Assembly: GCA_011009095.1 (NCBI GenBank)
Contig: VTPC01001715.1
Location: forward strand, 93,529 to 157,528
Source of the DNA: Ignelater luminosus
Lineage: Eukaryota; Arthropoda; Insecta; Coleoptera; Elateridae
DNA length: 64,000 bases
Reading direction: 5' to 3'
The notes beneath the pieces are model-generated. The model saw only the letters and a list, made by a program, of their open reading frames with translations, ran no database searches and was not told the DNA's origin. Position numbers and translations under genes: made by a program. Shown here piece after piece: positions 13,961 to 25,179 of this stretch. Positions within the stretch are counted from its first letter, which is position 1; every line of letters begins with the position of its first letter.

Positions 13961-14850
13961 TTATTTAGATACTGCTGATGATAGCGTTTGTTGGAAATGA
14001 CTGCGCGTGACATGGATTAATGGAGTTGAGCTTGCTTTTCTACAGTCATATTGAATTCTGAGGTGGTTTGGCACACGATGTTGAGAATCTCGAGTTCTTA
14101 TTGTTTCATGTCGTAGACTGATTGTGATGATAAACAAGAAAAATTTTGTAATTGTTGTCTTATCTTGTCTTTATTTCTTTGTGGCTTCCAAGGCATGTCT
14201 GCTCGCTATAGTGTTTTTACTTCCTAGACCGATTAATAACGAAAGTGTGGCAATTAGTAAAGGATTAAAGTATCTCTGGTTTGAGTAAAGAGTGTTTATT
14301 TTGATATGTGTGAATTGCTTGAGAGAGAATCAGTGTTGATTATTGCTTACTTAACAATTATGTATCATAAACATTCTTTTCTCTAATAAAATGATAAATA
14401 CACGTGATTACATTTAACAGTAAGATTAAATAACTTTATTTAATCCATTGTTTTATCAAACAAAAATGTTCACGAGTTGCGTTATATTTTAATTAAATAT
14501 TTATTTCTTGATAAAGAGATTATTTTAAAAATAGTTCTCACATAAGTTTCTGTAATAATAACGTTAGGTATTAAAAAGGAAAACCATTTTCTATTATATC
14601 TACCTGCTTTAAAGATTATTTCTCTTTCTGTAACTAGCGTTACAGAAAAAATTATTCATTAACAACACTTTTATAAATTATAACATTCCATACAACTAGA
14701 TAGTGTCTTAAAATACATTTTCATATTTATCTTGTTTTATTTATTTTTACTTAATCTGCCACGGCAGGAAAATTACAATGCTATACGTAAAACCACACAA
14801 TAACATTTTCTTTGAAACTTTTTCATTTCACGTAGTAAGAATAATTAAAA
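13961..14850. other. Upstream region of the plus-strand transporter
   Basis: AT-rich sequence without ORFs of note. It must contain the promoter if the plus-strand transporter is expressed, but I see no convincing TATA box or initiator. An in-frame TAA at 14842-14844 closes the reading frame just before the ATG. Confidence 0.5.
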
Positions 14851-16295
14851 ATGTTTTTCAAGTTGTGTAACAATAAGAATAAATATCAGTATTTAGCAAC
14901 ACTTTCTGGTAAATTATTGAAAATACAAACAAAAATATCTTTCTGTTTTCAATCTTTTAGGTTCCTTTTCTCTTTTAACATCCGGAATCAATCTAGGATG
15001 GACGTCTCCATATTTGCCCCAAATACTAGAAGGAAAAATACCTGAAATTCAAATGACAAGCGACGAAGGATCTTGGTGTGCCGTGATGGCCTTAGTAGGT
15101 GCACCAGTTGGAGCAATATTTTGCGCAATATTCGCAGATAAAATCGGAAGGAAGTACACAACGTTAGTTCTAGCTCCAGTAGCTTATTTTATGTTTATTA
15201 TGCTAGCATTTGTTAGAACGACGTTTTTGATTTGTTTAGCAAGATTTATGATTGGAGCTGTGGAAGGTGGTCTATTCACAGTGTTGCCTATGTATTTCGG
15301 AGAAATATCGACACCTTCTATAAGAGGTATTTTGTCGGCTAGTATAGCGATAGCCATGACAATCGGAGCATTTTTCATTAACGTTCTTGGATTTTATTAT
15401 TCGATATTCGTTTCTTCTATTATATGTTCGTTTGTACCGGTAATACACTTTTTTAACATTCATGTGGATGCCTGAAACACCTTACTATTTAATTAAGAAA
15501 GGAAAACATGAACAAGCCAAGAAGAATTTACAGCTTCTCAGGGGAGATGAAAATGTTGAAGAAGAGATGAAATCGTTGTGCGAAGCTGTATCCAGGCAGG
15601 AAAACGTGGAAAAGGGAAAGATATTCGATTTGTTCACCGTGAAGAGTAATAGAAGAGCAGTTATAATTTTCATTATATTGAATTTAACCAAAAAATACAG
15701 CGGGAAAAATCCATTGATGTTTTACACCGCAACTGTTTTCGAAGCAGCTGATGGCAGTTTAAGCCCTCAGGTTTCAGTAATGGTTTATATTCTTATTGAA
15801 TTAGTAGCTTCTCTCGCATCTCTTTCTATAATAGATCGTGTGGGAAGAAAACCCATTGTGGTTGTATCAACAATTGGATGCGCGCTTGGTCTAGCTTTTA
15901 CTGGGATATATTTTTTCTTGAAAGACGAAATGTCTATTAGTATGAATAGCTTTGGATGGTTACCGATTACTGCTCTTGTAATTTTTAATATCTCCTATAG
16001 TGTAGGTCTTGAATTAATTCCTTCAATTTATCTTGGTGAATTATTTCCTACAAGTGTCAAAGCTATAGCTCTAGGCATGGCGGACATATTTTCTATAATA
16101 AACGGAACTGTAGGAGCAAAATTCTTTCAGATCGTTAAGGATACGCAAGGGATATATTTACCATTTTGGGTTTTTTCTGCATGTTGTATGATAGGTGTAA
16201 TATTTATAATAAAGTATGTACCGGAAACGAAGAACAAAACCTTAGAAGAAATCCAGCAGTATCTAATTAGGAAGACTGCAAGTGCAAACCCTTAA
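14851..16295 (+). pseudogene. MFS sugar transporter, Tret1-like, with a one-base frameshift (2 exons)
   Basis: Paralogue of the minus-strand transporter. Exon 1 is 14851-14908, the intron 14909-14960 (52 bp, GTAAAT...TTTTAG), exon 2 14961-16295. The phase-1 junction joins ATLSG to SFSLLTSGINLGWTSPYLPQ. The start is supported by an in-frame stop at 14842. Signatures present are DKIGRK, LPMYFGE, MPETPYYL, DRVGRKP, LGELFPT and PETKNKTLEEIQ. A single extra base breaks the frame near 15448-15455: the run after CAC is six T where five would keep the frame aligned with the paralogue (HF, four residues, then MPE). As read, translation ends at a TGA near 15474, about 190 residues in. Apart from this base the frame is open for about 463 residues with no other lesion. 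It is either a very young pseudogene or a functional gene with a homopolymer error in the assembly. TM7 QQLSG is KKYSG, as in the paralogue. Confidence 0.75.
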
Positions 16296-17213
16296 TATTG
16301 TATCTTAAACTAACTGTAGATGTCAATTTAAAGTAGAAGCAATTTACAACATCTTTGTGGAAGAAAAACTAGTTGTAGCGGAAATATTATTAAAAGGAAT
16401 CGATCCTAGCTCAATTACATTTACATTTAAATTATTGATCCAACATAACACTTGTTTCTATGTATCTTTTATAAAAGATAAAAAAGATTGTTAAACTTAA
16501 GTTATTATATGGAGATTTAATCTTTGTAAAATACGTGGTTTCAGCCAGTCGTTGACTGAAATTATCTATCTAACGACATTTTTAAATTACATCCCAAACA
16601 AGCAGGTATGTTGTATATCTTTAGTTCTTTGTATTTTCATTAGAACAGATGGCACTTATTTGTTTAGTAGTTTTTTCTGTTCTCTATAAATGAAAAACAA
16701 GGCATGGTAAATGTGATAAGAAGGAAATTGTATTTTACATTAAATAAATTTATAAAAGATCCAGAGGTAAGATATTTTTGTTTGTAGAAGTTACCTTTCC
16801 CAGTCTTCTCTCTCTCTGTAGACAGCAATCTTACTTAATTTGTTGAAAATTAGATATTTCAAATATTTCAGAATTTTGTACTGAAGAACCAATCAAATTT
16901 CAGAGGAATGAAAACCTGCAATAATGGAATTTTTTTAAAAATGGAAAAAAAAAGAAATCTCAAAAATGATACAGAAAGAGATTTGTTCTTTTTAAGTTTG
17001 TAATCTAATTTAATGGCGCCCAACGTGTGTGACTTTGCAGTTGAGAATTTAATGCTCTGAGATAACCGAACTGGATTTGTCTTGCTTCAACATTTTCTAA
17101 TTTATTTATTTTATGATTACTATAAAGTCAGCCTTCATTTCTCTTTTAGCTTCCATTTTTTGTATCAGATTTAGCATCACTAACTGCCTCAATTCACTGT
17201 TCATTTTATCCTT
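16296..17213. other. Downstream AT-rich DNA
   Basis: The 3' flank of the transporter. The closest polyadenylation-like motif is ATTAAA at 16389-16394. No gene is visible. A candidate retroelement primer-binding site (17014-17027) is listed separately. Confidence 0.5.
17014..17027 (+). other. Possible retroelement primer-binding site (tRNA-Lys type)
   Basis: The 14-mer TGGCGCCCAACGTG equals the first 14 bases of the primer-binding site complementary to the 3' end of a tRNA-Lys, as used by many LTR retroelements. The following bases diverge. No LTR pair, gag or pol sequence is visible next to it, so at most it is a relic; chance is possible. Confidence 0.3.
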
Positions 17214-17214
17214 T

Positions 17215-18140
17215 CTAGATATACAAGCTGCAAGGTAGTTTGCATAAAAAGTTGTCAAATTAGTCAGCTTGAGTGATTCTGCGACCTGTAATGTTAGGTT
17301 AAGGTTAGTATTTATTAGGTTTGACGCAATTAAATCAATTACACTTGAACTTTATTAACTTAGAGTCAGCCAGGTTAGATAAAATCCAACAAAATCGTTT
17401 TAAACTTTTATTAAATTTCAAATTAATTAGATTGGGTTGGCTCAAATTTGGTTTTATTATGTTAGGTCAGGTTAGAATAAAGTTATGTTACGTTAAAGTT
17501 CCTAAATACTCTAATGTCATTTGCATGAAAATCAATCTGAATGATCCTCTAACCTATAATGTTGTTTTAACCTTATTTAAATTAGTTTAACATTAGTATT
17601 TGTTAGGTTAGGTTATGTTTGGTTAGTTTGATTCAATCAAATCAGTTAGATTTAGGCTTGATTAATTTAAAACCAGCTAGGTTAGATGGAATCGAACCAA
17701 ATTGCTTTTTAGATTTTTAAATTTCTATTTAAATACAAATTAATTAGATTGGGTTAACTCAACATTGATTTTTTAGGTTACGTCAAAGCGGAATGAGGTT
17801 ATGTTAGGTTAGAATTTGCAAATACACAAACTGTGATGTAATTTATACGAACATTTGACAGGTTGATCAATCAGAATGATCCTGTAACCCGTAATTTTAG
17901 GTTAAACGAAGCTAAGTTAGTATGTCTTAGGTTGGGCTATGTTAAGTTAGTTTGATTGAGTTAGATCAATTCGTTTTGGATTGGATCGAGTTAAAATTCG
18001 GCTAAATTATTCGGATTAATTTGGTTTTTTACGTTAGGCAAGGCCACATTAAGGTTGTGTTAGGTCAGAATTGCTAACTACACAAGCTGTAATGTAATTA
18101 TATAAGAAATCGGCAAATTAATCGATCTGAATGATTAAAG
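17215..18140. repeat. Diverged tandem repeat, about 260-315 bp unit, TTAGG-rich
   Basis: Similar blocks begin near 17215, 17500, 17815 and 18075. Each has 'aatgatcct..aac' or a variant, preceded by 'acacaagctgtaatgtaatt'-like sequence and followed by many 'gttaggtta' runs. Spacing is about 285, 315 and 260 bp. The motif TTAGGTTAGG appears near 17610. The 89-codon ORF at 17321 lies inside the repeat and is not a gene. Confidence 0.7.
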
Positions 18141-18775
18141 ATTGTATTCAAAGCCACATGTTACTGGGCGTCATTAAAATCTCTGCTTATAAAGTCCTAT
18201 AGCATCTAAACCACAGCAATTAATGTGCATTATATTTTATACCAACAAACTTTCTTTACAAATCAAAACTACGCGCTATCCAGTGAAGAACACAAATTGC
18301 AGCAACAAAAAGTTTCTTGCGCAGTCGTAGATGATTATTAGCGAACCTTGAGGGATAGGACAATTGAATTTTGTACCGACTAACGCTTTCATTTTCCAGT
18401 ATAAGTTTTTCAATGGTTTGTTAGTGACAAAAAGCGAGTAATGAGATCGACGACTGCGGTCAAATGCTATAAAAATAATACCATTGTAGGCACAAAAAGG
18501 TATCAAGTTTGTCTTATCAAACTTTACAAGTTATGCAATCTTAAGAGCCGGATACCTGACACGAATGCAAACTTTAAAAGATTTAGACTGGAGATGATGC
18601 TAGATTCCAAAAGCTACCAACCTTCACTCTTACTATGCATCTTAGTAACTTGTAAGTCAAACAGGTTTCGAAAGAATCTTTCCCCGAAGACTTCTTTTTC
18701 GATTAGTATAATTATAGCAAAAACAATTTTTTTGAATTTTTATTATACTTAATCACTAAAAGCCAAATAAAAGTG
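18141..18775. other. Short intergenic stretch with small unassigned ORFs
   Basis: Holds overlapping ORFs of 76 codons (minus) and 103 codons (plus) that match no family I know. Being adjacent to a dead LINE, it may be transposon-flanking debris. No gene is claimed. Confidence 0.4.
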
Positions 18776-20575
18776 ACTTGACTTACTTTGACTTAAATCC
18801 TTTTACTCCTCCGTGTCCCATAAGGTCAGAACGAAGTTCTTCCACCCATCTCTGTCTGCGGCCATTCTTCTGGTTTCCCTAAGCAAGGACCTCCTTCCAG
18901 TTAAGGGCTTGCCGTGAGATTCTCTCTGGCTCTTTCCTTAGCGTGTGACCGATCCACCTCTACTTCCTTGCCAGAATTTGCTTAATAATTGGTATCTGGT
19001 GCGTTCTATGCCAGAGCTCAGCCTTAGTAATAGTGTCTGGTCATCATATTCTCATTATATTTCTAAGACAACAATTAATCAAATCTTGCAATTTATTTTC
19101 TATGTCTCGGTTTACTTTCCACGTCTCGCAACCGTATAGGAGGACGAACTTGACGTTACTTTCGAAGATCCGAAGCTTTGTTTTTTAAGTGAAGTTGTTG
19201 CGACTTCCATGAGTTGTGCGAAAGCTCCTCTAGCCTTATCAATCCCACTCTCGACGTCCCTGCTTGCTCCTCCATCCTCCATCCTCTGTCACCATACTAC
19301 CAAGATACCAAAATTTCTTCACCTGCTCAATAACCTGTTCGTTCAGTTGAAGTGCCGAATGATTCAAATTATTGACTCTGATTTTCTTAGTTTTTGCAAC
19401 ATTTATGCGTGTGCCTGTGTTTGCTGCTTCAGCTTTTAAATTCATTAACTTTGCCTCCATATCAAGAAAACTCAATAATACTAGGCACAGATCTTCAGGG
19501 AAACCAAGATCTTCTAAGCGCTTATTCAATCCCCACTGTAGTCTTTTGTTTCGGTTGGTGGCCCTTCTCGTCATTTTGTCTAAAGCCATGATAAAAAGGA
19601 TTTTTGTCTGACCCTAGAGTTCATGGTTATAGGTCCTGAGAACTTCCCTTTATGTTCCATTTGGCGAATATAATCTTGGTACATAGCTTGAATCATCTTT
19701 ATTATCTTCTGAGGAATTTCAAATTGTTGCATTGACTTCTACAACTTTTCTCTGTTCACCGAATCGAAAACCTTTTCGAAGTCGATCAACAGTAAGTAAA
19801 GCGGAGTTTGGAAATCCACCCCTTGCTCAATGATGATTCGCAAAGTACTGATCTGCTTGAAACATAGATTGCTGCTGTTTTTCCACATGCTCTGCTATAC
19901 GATTCAAAAGGATCCTGGTGAGGATCTTGCTAGATACCGAGAGTAGTGTGATCTCTTTCCCATTAGTTAGGTCACCTTTCTTGGGAAGCTTAATCAAAAC
20001 TCCTTTATTCCATTTAGTAGGCATGGTTTCACTATCCCATATTTCTTTCGACGGCGCTTCTAGTATCTCAGCCGACAACTCTGGATCAGCTTTAAGTGCT
20101 TCTTGCTTGAACTATTTCTGCTCTGGAAGGAGGTGTCGTAGAGATATCCCGAACTTTCTCAAATTCTCCATTTCCTCAGCCAGGCGTTGCGAATTTAGAA
20201 CTTTTTGAAAGTGCTGTTTCCACCGTCCTATATGCTTTCTTATTGTAGTAATAAGTTCACCCTTTTTGTTTTTTACTAACGAAGCAATTTTTGTTTGACA
20301 ATATCTTCGTGATCCTATGCAGTATTAGCTGCTTTCTGAGCACTATCTGCTACCTGATTAATATAGTGCCTTTTATCTTTTCTGAATTTCCGTTTCGCTT
20401 TTTTATTCAAATAAAAGTAACCATCCGAATATGGATCACCTTTTTTTTGCAATCGTTTCTTCATCGTTGCAACTTTCTGGTAAAACATTTCAGACGAAAT
20501 GCATCACAAGATTTCTTCTTGTTACACTAAAGTCTCAGTCTGAGGCTTCACAAGATTTTTTTTAAGTACTTAAAA
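18775..20575 (-). mobile_element. Dead RTE-type non-LTR retrotransposon (LINE) fragment
   Basis: Minus-strand reverse-transcriptase remains in family order. From 20570 to 20260 is a basic pre-RT segment. From 20078 to 19827 comes KGVLIKLPKKGDLT followed by ITLLSVSSKILTRILLNRI, a hallmark of RTE/'craniofacial development protein 2-like' reverse transcriptases. Near 19830-19760 is a decayed IDFEKVFDSV-like motif A, near 19600 a decayed VRQ motif, and from 19589 to 19239 INVAKTKKIRV and then FWYLGSMVTEDGG. Near 18850 is the C-terminal MAADRDGWKNFV pattern. Stops and frameshifts break it throughout, motif C (YADD) is not readable, and the endonuclease domain is missing, so it is a 5'-truncated dead copy. 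In intact elements this protein nicks DNA and reverse-transcribes its own RNA into the target. Confidence 0.85.
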
Positions 20576-23500
20576 ACCGATTCAGTCTAATCTATAGCAT
20601 TTAGAAAATTTTCTATCAGACTAAGCAAGAGACACTACCTTTAAGTTATGAGCTTGATAGCATCTATACTTGCCGGCTTATTCCAGATAGCCGTGGGTTT
20701 TCTTCATGCAGACAGCGTGTTCGACAAAAATAGATGGAGTCGATTTCTATTATGCAACAACAGTACTTTTAATACTCGATTTCGAGGAGTCTACGAATAG
20801 TTGCCTTTATTGCAAGTCATGTCTGAATCACAGTCTACATAGTTACAGAACGCAAGATCCAAGTACCACTGAAACGGAGTCACTCGTATACTTTCCTTGA
20901 GAAAATTCCAATGTTGAAGTTTTAATTAATTAATTAACTCTGGTTTAGCCTTGAACAGCTCCAGTTCGCGAACAAGAGCGATCAGGTTAGAATGCAGTAT
21001 CACCATTCGACTTTGGTTCACCCACCTTTTCGTAGTCTGAATCGACAAAATATTTTTTCTGAGATACATTCGAGTACTTTATTGTCCACGATAACAGTAA
21101 CAGTAATTTGTGTGACTGGTTGATCACCCTAACACCATCAAAAGAGGAGAGCATCGTCACTTTTTTGATTTGAACCACTTCTCTACGACGTTTACACTGT
21201 GAGAACATTTTTGCTACCAAGCTCGATGCGTCTTGGTCACTGCGATTTAAAACGTGAACAGGTTGAATTTTTTCAAATGAAGTAAAGAAACCAGGAATAA
21301 ACAGACTTGACTCTTGAAGCCAAATACGTTTGGATATTTTATAACTCAAAAGTCAAAACTAAATTGTTTGATCAGATTTGTCTTCCTAAATTAGTTTTAG
21401 ATAGCCTTACCTTTGTACCAGCTAATGCAGTTCAGATATCGTTAGTCCTTTCTAGAACGGTCTGACTATAATAACCATCTGACGATTTGGATACGACAAA
21501 CTATTCCTATGATCTAATATTGTAGACTTAAGATTGATCAATAAATGTGTGACAACAGAGCCTAAGAATCAGCAGAAACAATTAAAGTAACTATTCAGCA
21601 TTATACATGCCCTAAAACGGAGTTTACTATGTAATTTCAATTGATCTAGTTGCTGCAAAATACCAAAATTTAAGAGCTGTGTGTGCCTGATGTTTCCTAA
21701 TTTTGTTTTTTAATATTCCAACTTCACTCTTCTTTTCTTTTTCTATCCATTACTATTATGAATCTTGAGAAATTTAATATTTGGCTGATAGTAAAGCTTG
21801 TGTGCAGAAATGTAGAAATTGATCCGTTTCCGATTCACTACAAAAAGTTGTATACCTACCTCCGATACATTCTTTACAGAACGCACTTTGTAAAAACGAT
21901 TTTATTACACTATTTAACAATCTCTTAATTGAATCAATTAGAAAGTTTCGATAAGATCAGCAAAGAAATCTCAAAATCAAATAAATCTTTAACGTCCGTA
22001 TAGAAAATTTCACTCAACAACAAATATTCATACTAGAGCAACATTATTAGCACGAATGGCAATCCTTTTTTGTCTCGGACAGAAGTTGTAGCTATACTAT
22101 AAAACCAATTGCGAACATTGCTGTATATTTTTTTGTCACGTTCCTCTGTGATATACACTTTGTTGGTAACTGTGTATAAAACCTGTTATGGGCCACTATT
22201 AAAAACTGTTTGCAAGGAGATCACGTTTACAATTGAGCATATTGACGTTTCCGTTAACAGAGTTCGCATTTTCTAACTACAATTACCTAATTTGGCATAT
22301 GCAATGGATAAATTATTAATTAAAATGAAATATAAAAACATTTAGGCTATTAAAATGCCAGCCTGTTACACAGGATATCTTGGTTTTTGAAAGGAAATTA
22401 GAAATTCTTGGGATTCTGAAAATTAAGTACGACGAGATGGTTAATTGTAGATTATAACGTTATAATTGTATCACACACTCGATAAATCAATCAGTCAGCG
22501 AGACCACCAGGATAAACGTTGTATGTATAAAACTCAAACTAGTAAACCAAGTAATTTCACTTTAAAAACTGATCCCATAACTCACTACTTAGAAAAAGAC
22601 CTGTCCTGGAGTAAACACTTGTAATAGCGATGTATCACAAGCCTGAAGATTGCACCTTGGTATATCCTTCTTCTACAGAAATAACACTCGTAGAATTCTG
22701 TAAAGGGAATTGTTTACTAGTCGAGACTTATTCCCAAGATGCTCCCATTTATTTGTTTGAATTTAATAAAAAATCTTCAGCTCTTTCAGTTTCTAAAATA
22801 CCCTAATGATATCATTCAAGTTAATGTTCGTTTCTAATGAAACCTGTAATGGATACAGGAAAAGATTGAAAGTAAGTAAATACCTGTTTTCATCCGATAT
22901 ATCTACAGTTGGAAGTTACAACTTTCCCAAGGTGTGTAAAATCTGTAATTGGTGTGTATGTGTTAAGCATCGAGCATTAGTTGTTTTTCACCAATAAAGC
23001 GTCTTTCGGAGAAATGTGCAGATTAAGCCATTTGCGGTGAATTCACACAGCTGGTTTTACACAATTACGAGTCGAAGCTTCGGAAGAAGACAAACATGTC
23101 CATGCAGCTTTTTATATCACATAACAATTACAGGAGTGAATACCCAGAAATGCGATCTCTTCAGATATCTTATTAACAGAAGTTTTAAAAATGTTCCCTC
23201 GAAACTCTTTTAATGAGAAAATTCGAAAGAATCTCGTGCGACTGACTGTTTTATTGCAATTAAGAATAATAATAGACAAAACGAGAAATGTTTTCTGTAT
23301 CAAGATCGTCAGAGAAGAGTTAAAAGTAATTTGACATTTCCTAGTTGAAAATTGCGTTCGTGGTTACACAATTAAGAATGATTACGCTAGAATGACCTGG
23401 AAGAAATATATAACTGTTTGTTTGAACGATTTATTTTCTGTCGATATGTATCAATGGCAAAATACTTACCATTCTGTATAATAAGTTAAACAGATAAGTA

Positions 23501-24500
23501 TTTTTTTCGACTTCATATTTACTGTCAGGAAATTTCATTTAATTCCAAATGCCTGTAACAATTTATAGAACATTGAAAGCAATTCCTTCGTTCTATTAAC
23601 GTTTAAAAACTTAAATTTTCTTAACGACTGTTCCCCGCGAATCCTTTCCTTAATAGAATCTTCTTAGTCACACTTACCATTCATTTTTTTTATTTAATAA
23701 GGACAGTCAACGTTTCAAAATCGGCTGTGATTAGAACTAAATAAATCGCATACAATAATCAGATTAAAGTCTTTTTTTTTAATAAATCAAACTTTAAATC
23801 AAATCATGCTTAAGTAATACATAAAATAAATAAGTCTTTCACCAAAATAGTGAAAATCTTCAATAAGCAATAAAATCAGAACTGTACCACGGCTTACTAC
23901 AGGTTACTAGTTCTGAGCATTTGCCCTAATGTGCTGTCACTATCATAAACGCTAATGGATTCATGCTTTGATTCTACTACTTAAACAGTACACAAAGGCT
24001 TATTTCTTGAGCATGAACAGTTGTTTTTGAAATCCATGGCTACTCTTCAAGGGAACTAATTTTCAAGTGGATTTCTAAAGCTTCTTTTGCCAGTTATTTG
24101 ACAAAGACAACCTCTTTGTAATTTATTTTTATTTCATGGAACCAGAATATCTACTGAGGGCTCAATTGATTCAAGTGACTCTTACAACAATTCACAAAGT
24201 CTTAATTTTTATTCCGTTAGTAAATAAAAGTTTCTTGGTTAAACTAGCCAGCGAGACGTTATGGCCACAGTTAAAGAATCTTTCTACAAGGGTCAACAAA
24301 GAGAAAGAGACACGTATTAAACAACTATAGAAATGCAATAAGTTCTCGAATTTGATAAGCCATGAAATCCTAAAGTTAAAGCCAAAAGAAAGTCCAAAGA
24401 AAGTTCAAAACAGAGCAAACCCCAAGAAGAAAATAATAATCAAATAATAATGAACAAAACTGTTAGAAAGGAGTAAAAGATTAAAGATACAAAACGCTTA
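20576..24500. other. Intergenic DNA without a recognised gene
   Basis: About 3.9 kb of AT-rich sequence. The longest ORF is 120 codons on the minus strand (21349-20987); it has basic and coiled stretches but no domain I know. Nothing else is supported. Confidence 0.5.
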
Positions 24501-24828
24501 GATCGGTAGCTCAGATGCAGATCTCACATCTTATTCAGGCTAGAAGCGTTTTTGGCAATCAGCGAAAGTTAAATAGGTACTGAACCTCATTTGCTTTTAA
24601 TTCCCTTGAAGAATGCATTAGTGTGGCAGCTACAGATCAAGCTTCTTAGTTGTCGGGCTTCACCTTCGCCTTCCTCTTTATTTAGCCTTCTTGGAAGAAG
24701 ATTTGATGTAGCCGCTTTCGGCAGCTACCCATCAGACCTTTCTTCTTTCTGTTTCTTTCTTCATCTTTTTTCTATGTAGAAATTAGTCAGATTTCGCCCT
24801 CGAACGTGCCACTGATAATTACCATCCT

Positions 24829-24862
24829 AAACGCTACTTTGATTATAATCAAAGTAGCATTT
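24829..24862. repeat. 34-bp near-perfect palindrome at an inverted unit junction
   Basis: Positions 24833-24858 are a perfect 26-bp palindrome centred on TTATAA (arm GCTACTTTGATTA). With one mismatch it extends to 34 bp. The arm is the reverse complement of the array motif 'aatcaaagtagc', so two satellite units meet head-to-head here. Confidence 0.85.
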
Positions 24863-25179
24863 CCTTTTCGAGGAGCCAATGACGAGGCCACTTGCGACGG
24901 CTGCTTGTCAAGCTTCTCTTCCTTTAAAGATCAATGCTTGGAAACTAGTTAGGCTTCACTCTTTAACATGGAGTTGTCAAAATCGAGTTTCAGCTTCGCT
25001 TCTCTTAACTATCTTGGAAAAAGAATTGATAGGGCCGCCTGTGGCGGCTAATGATCAAATTTTGGTTTCCTTAAAAACTCTATGCTTAGAAAATGATCGA
25101 GCTAATGTAATGTCTTGGTGTTTCTTAACTCTCTTAGAGAAGGCACTGGTAAGACTGCCTCCTTCTTCTTCTTTCTTTT

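Noticed and set aside
17610..17622. Interstitial telomere tract
   Set aside because: Only two to three TTAGG units in a row; not a telomeric array.
20987..21349. 120-codon minus-strand ORF
   Set aside because: No family resemblance and no supporting splice or promoter signals; left unannotated.
22480..22620. Peptide resembling a LINE thumb region (HYLEKDLSWSKHL)
   Set aside because: Too short and isolated; flanking frames are full of stops and no other RT motif is nearby.
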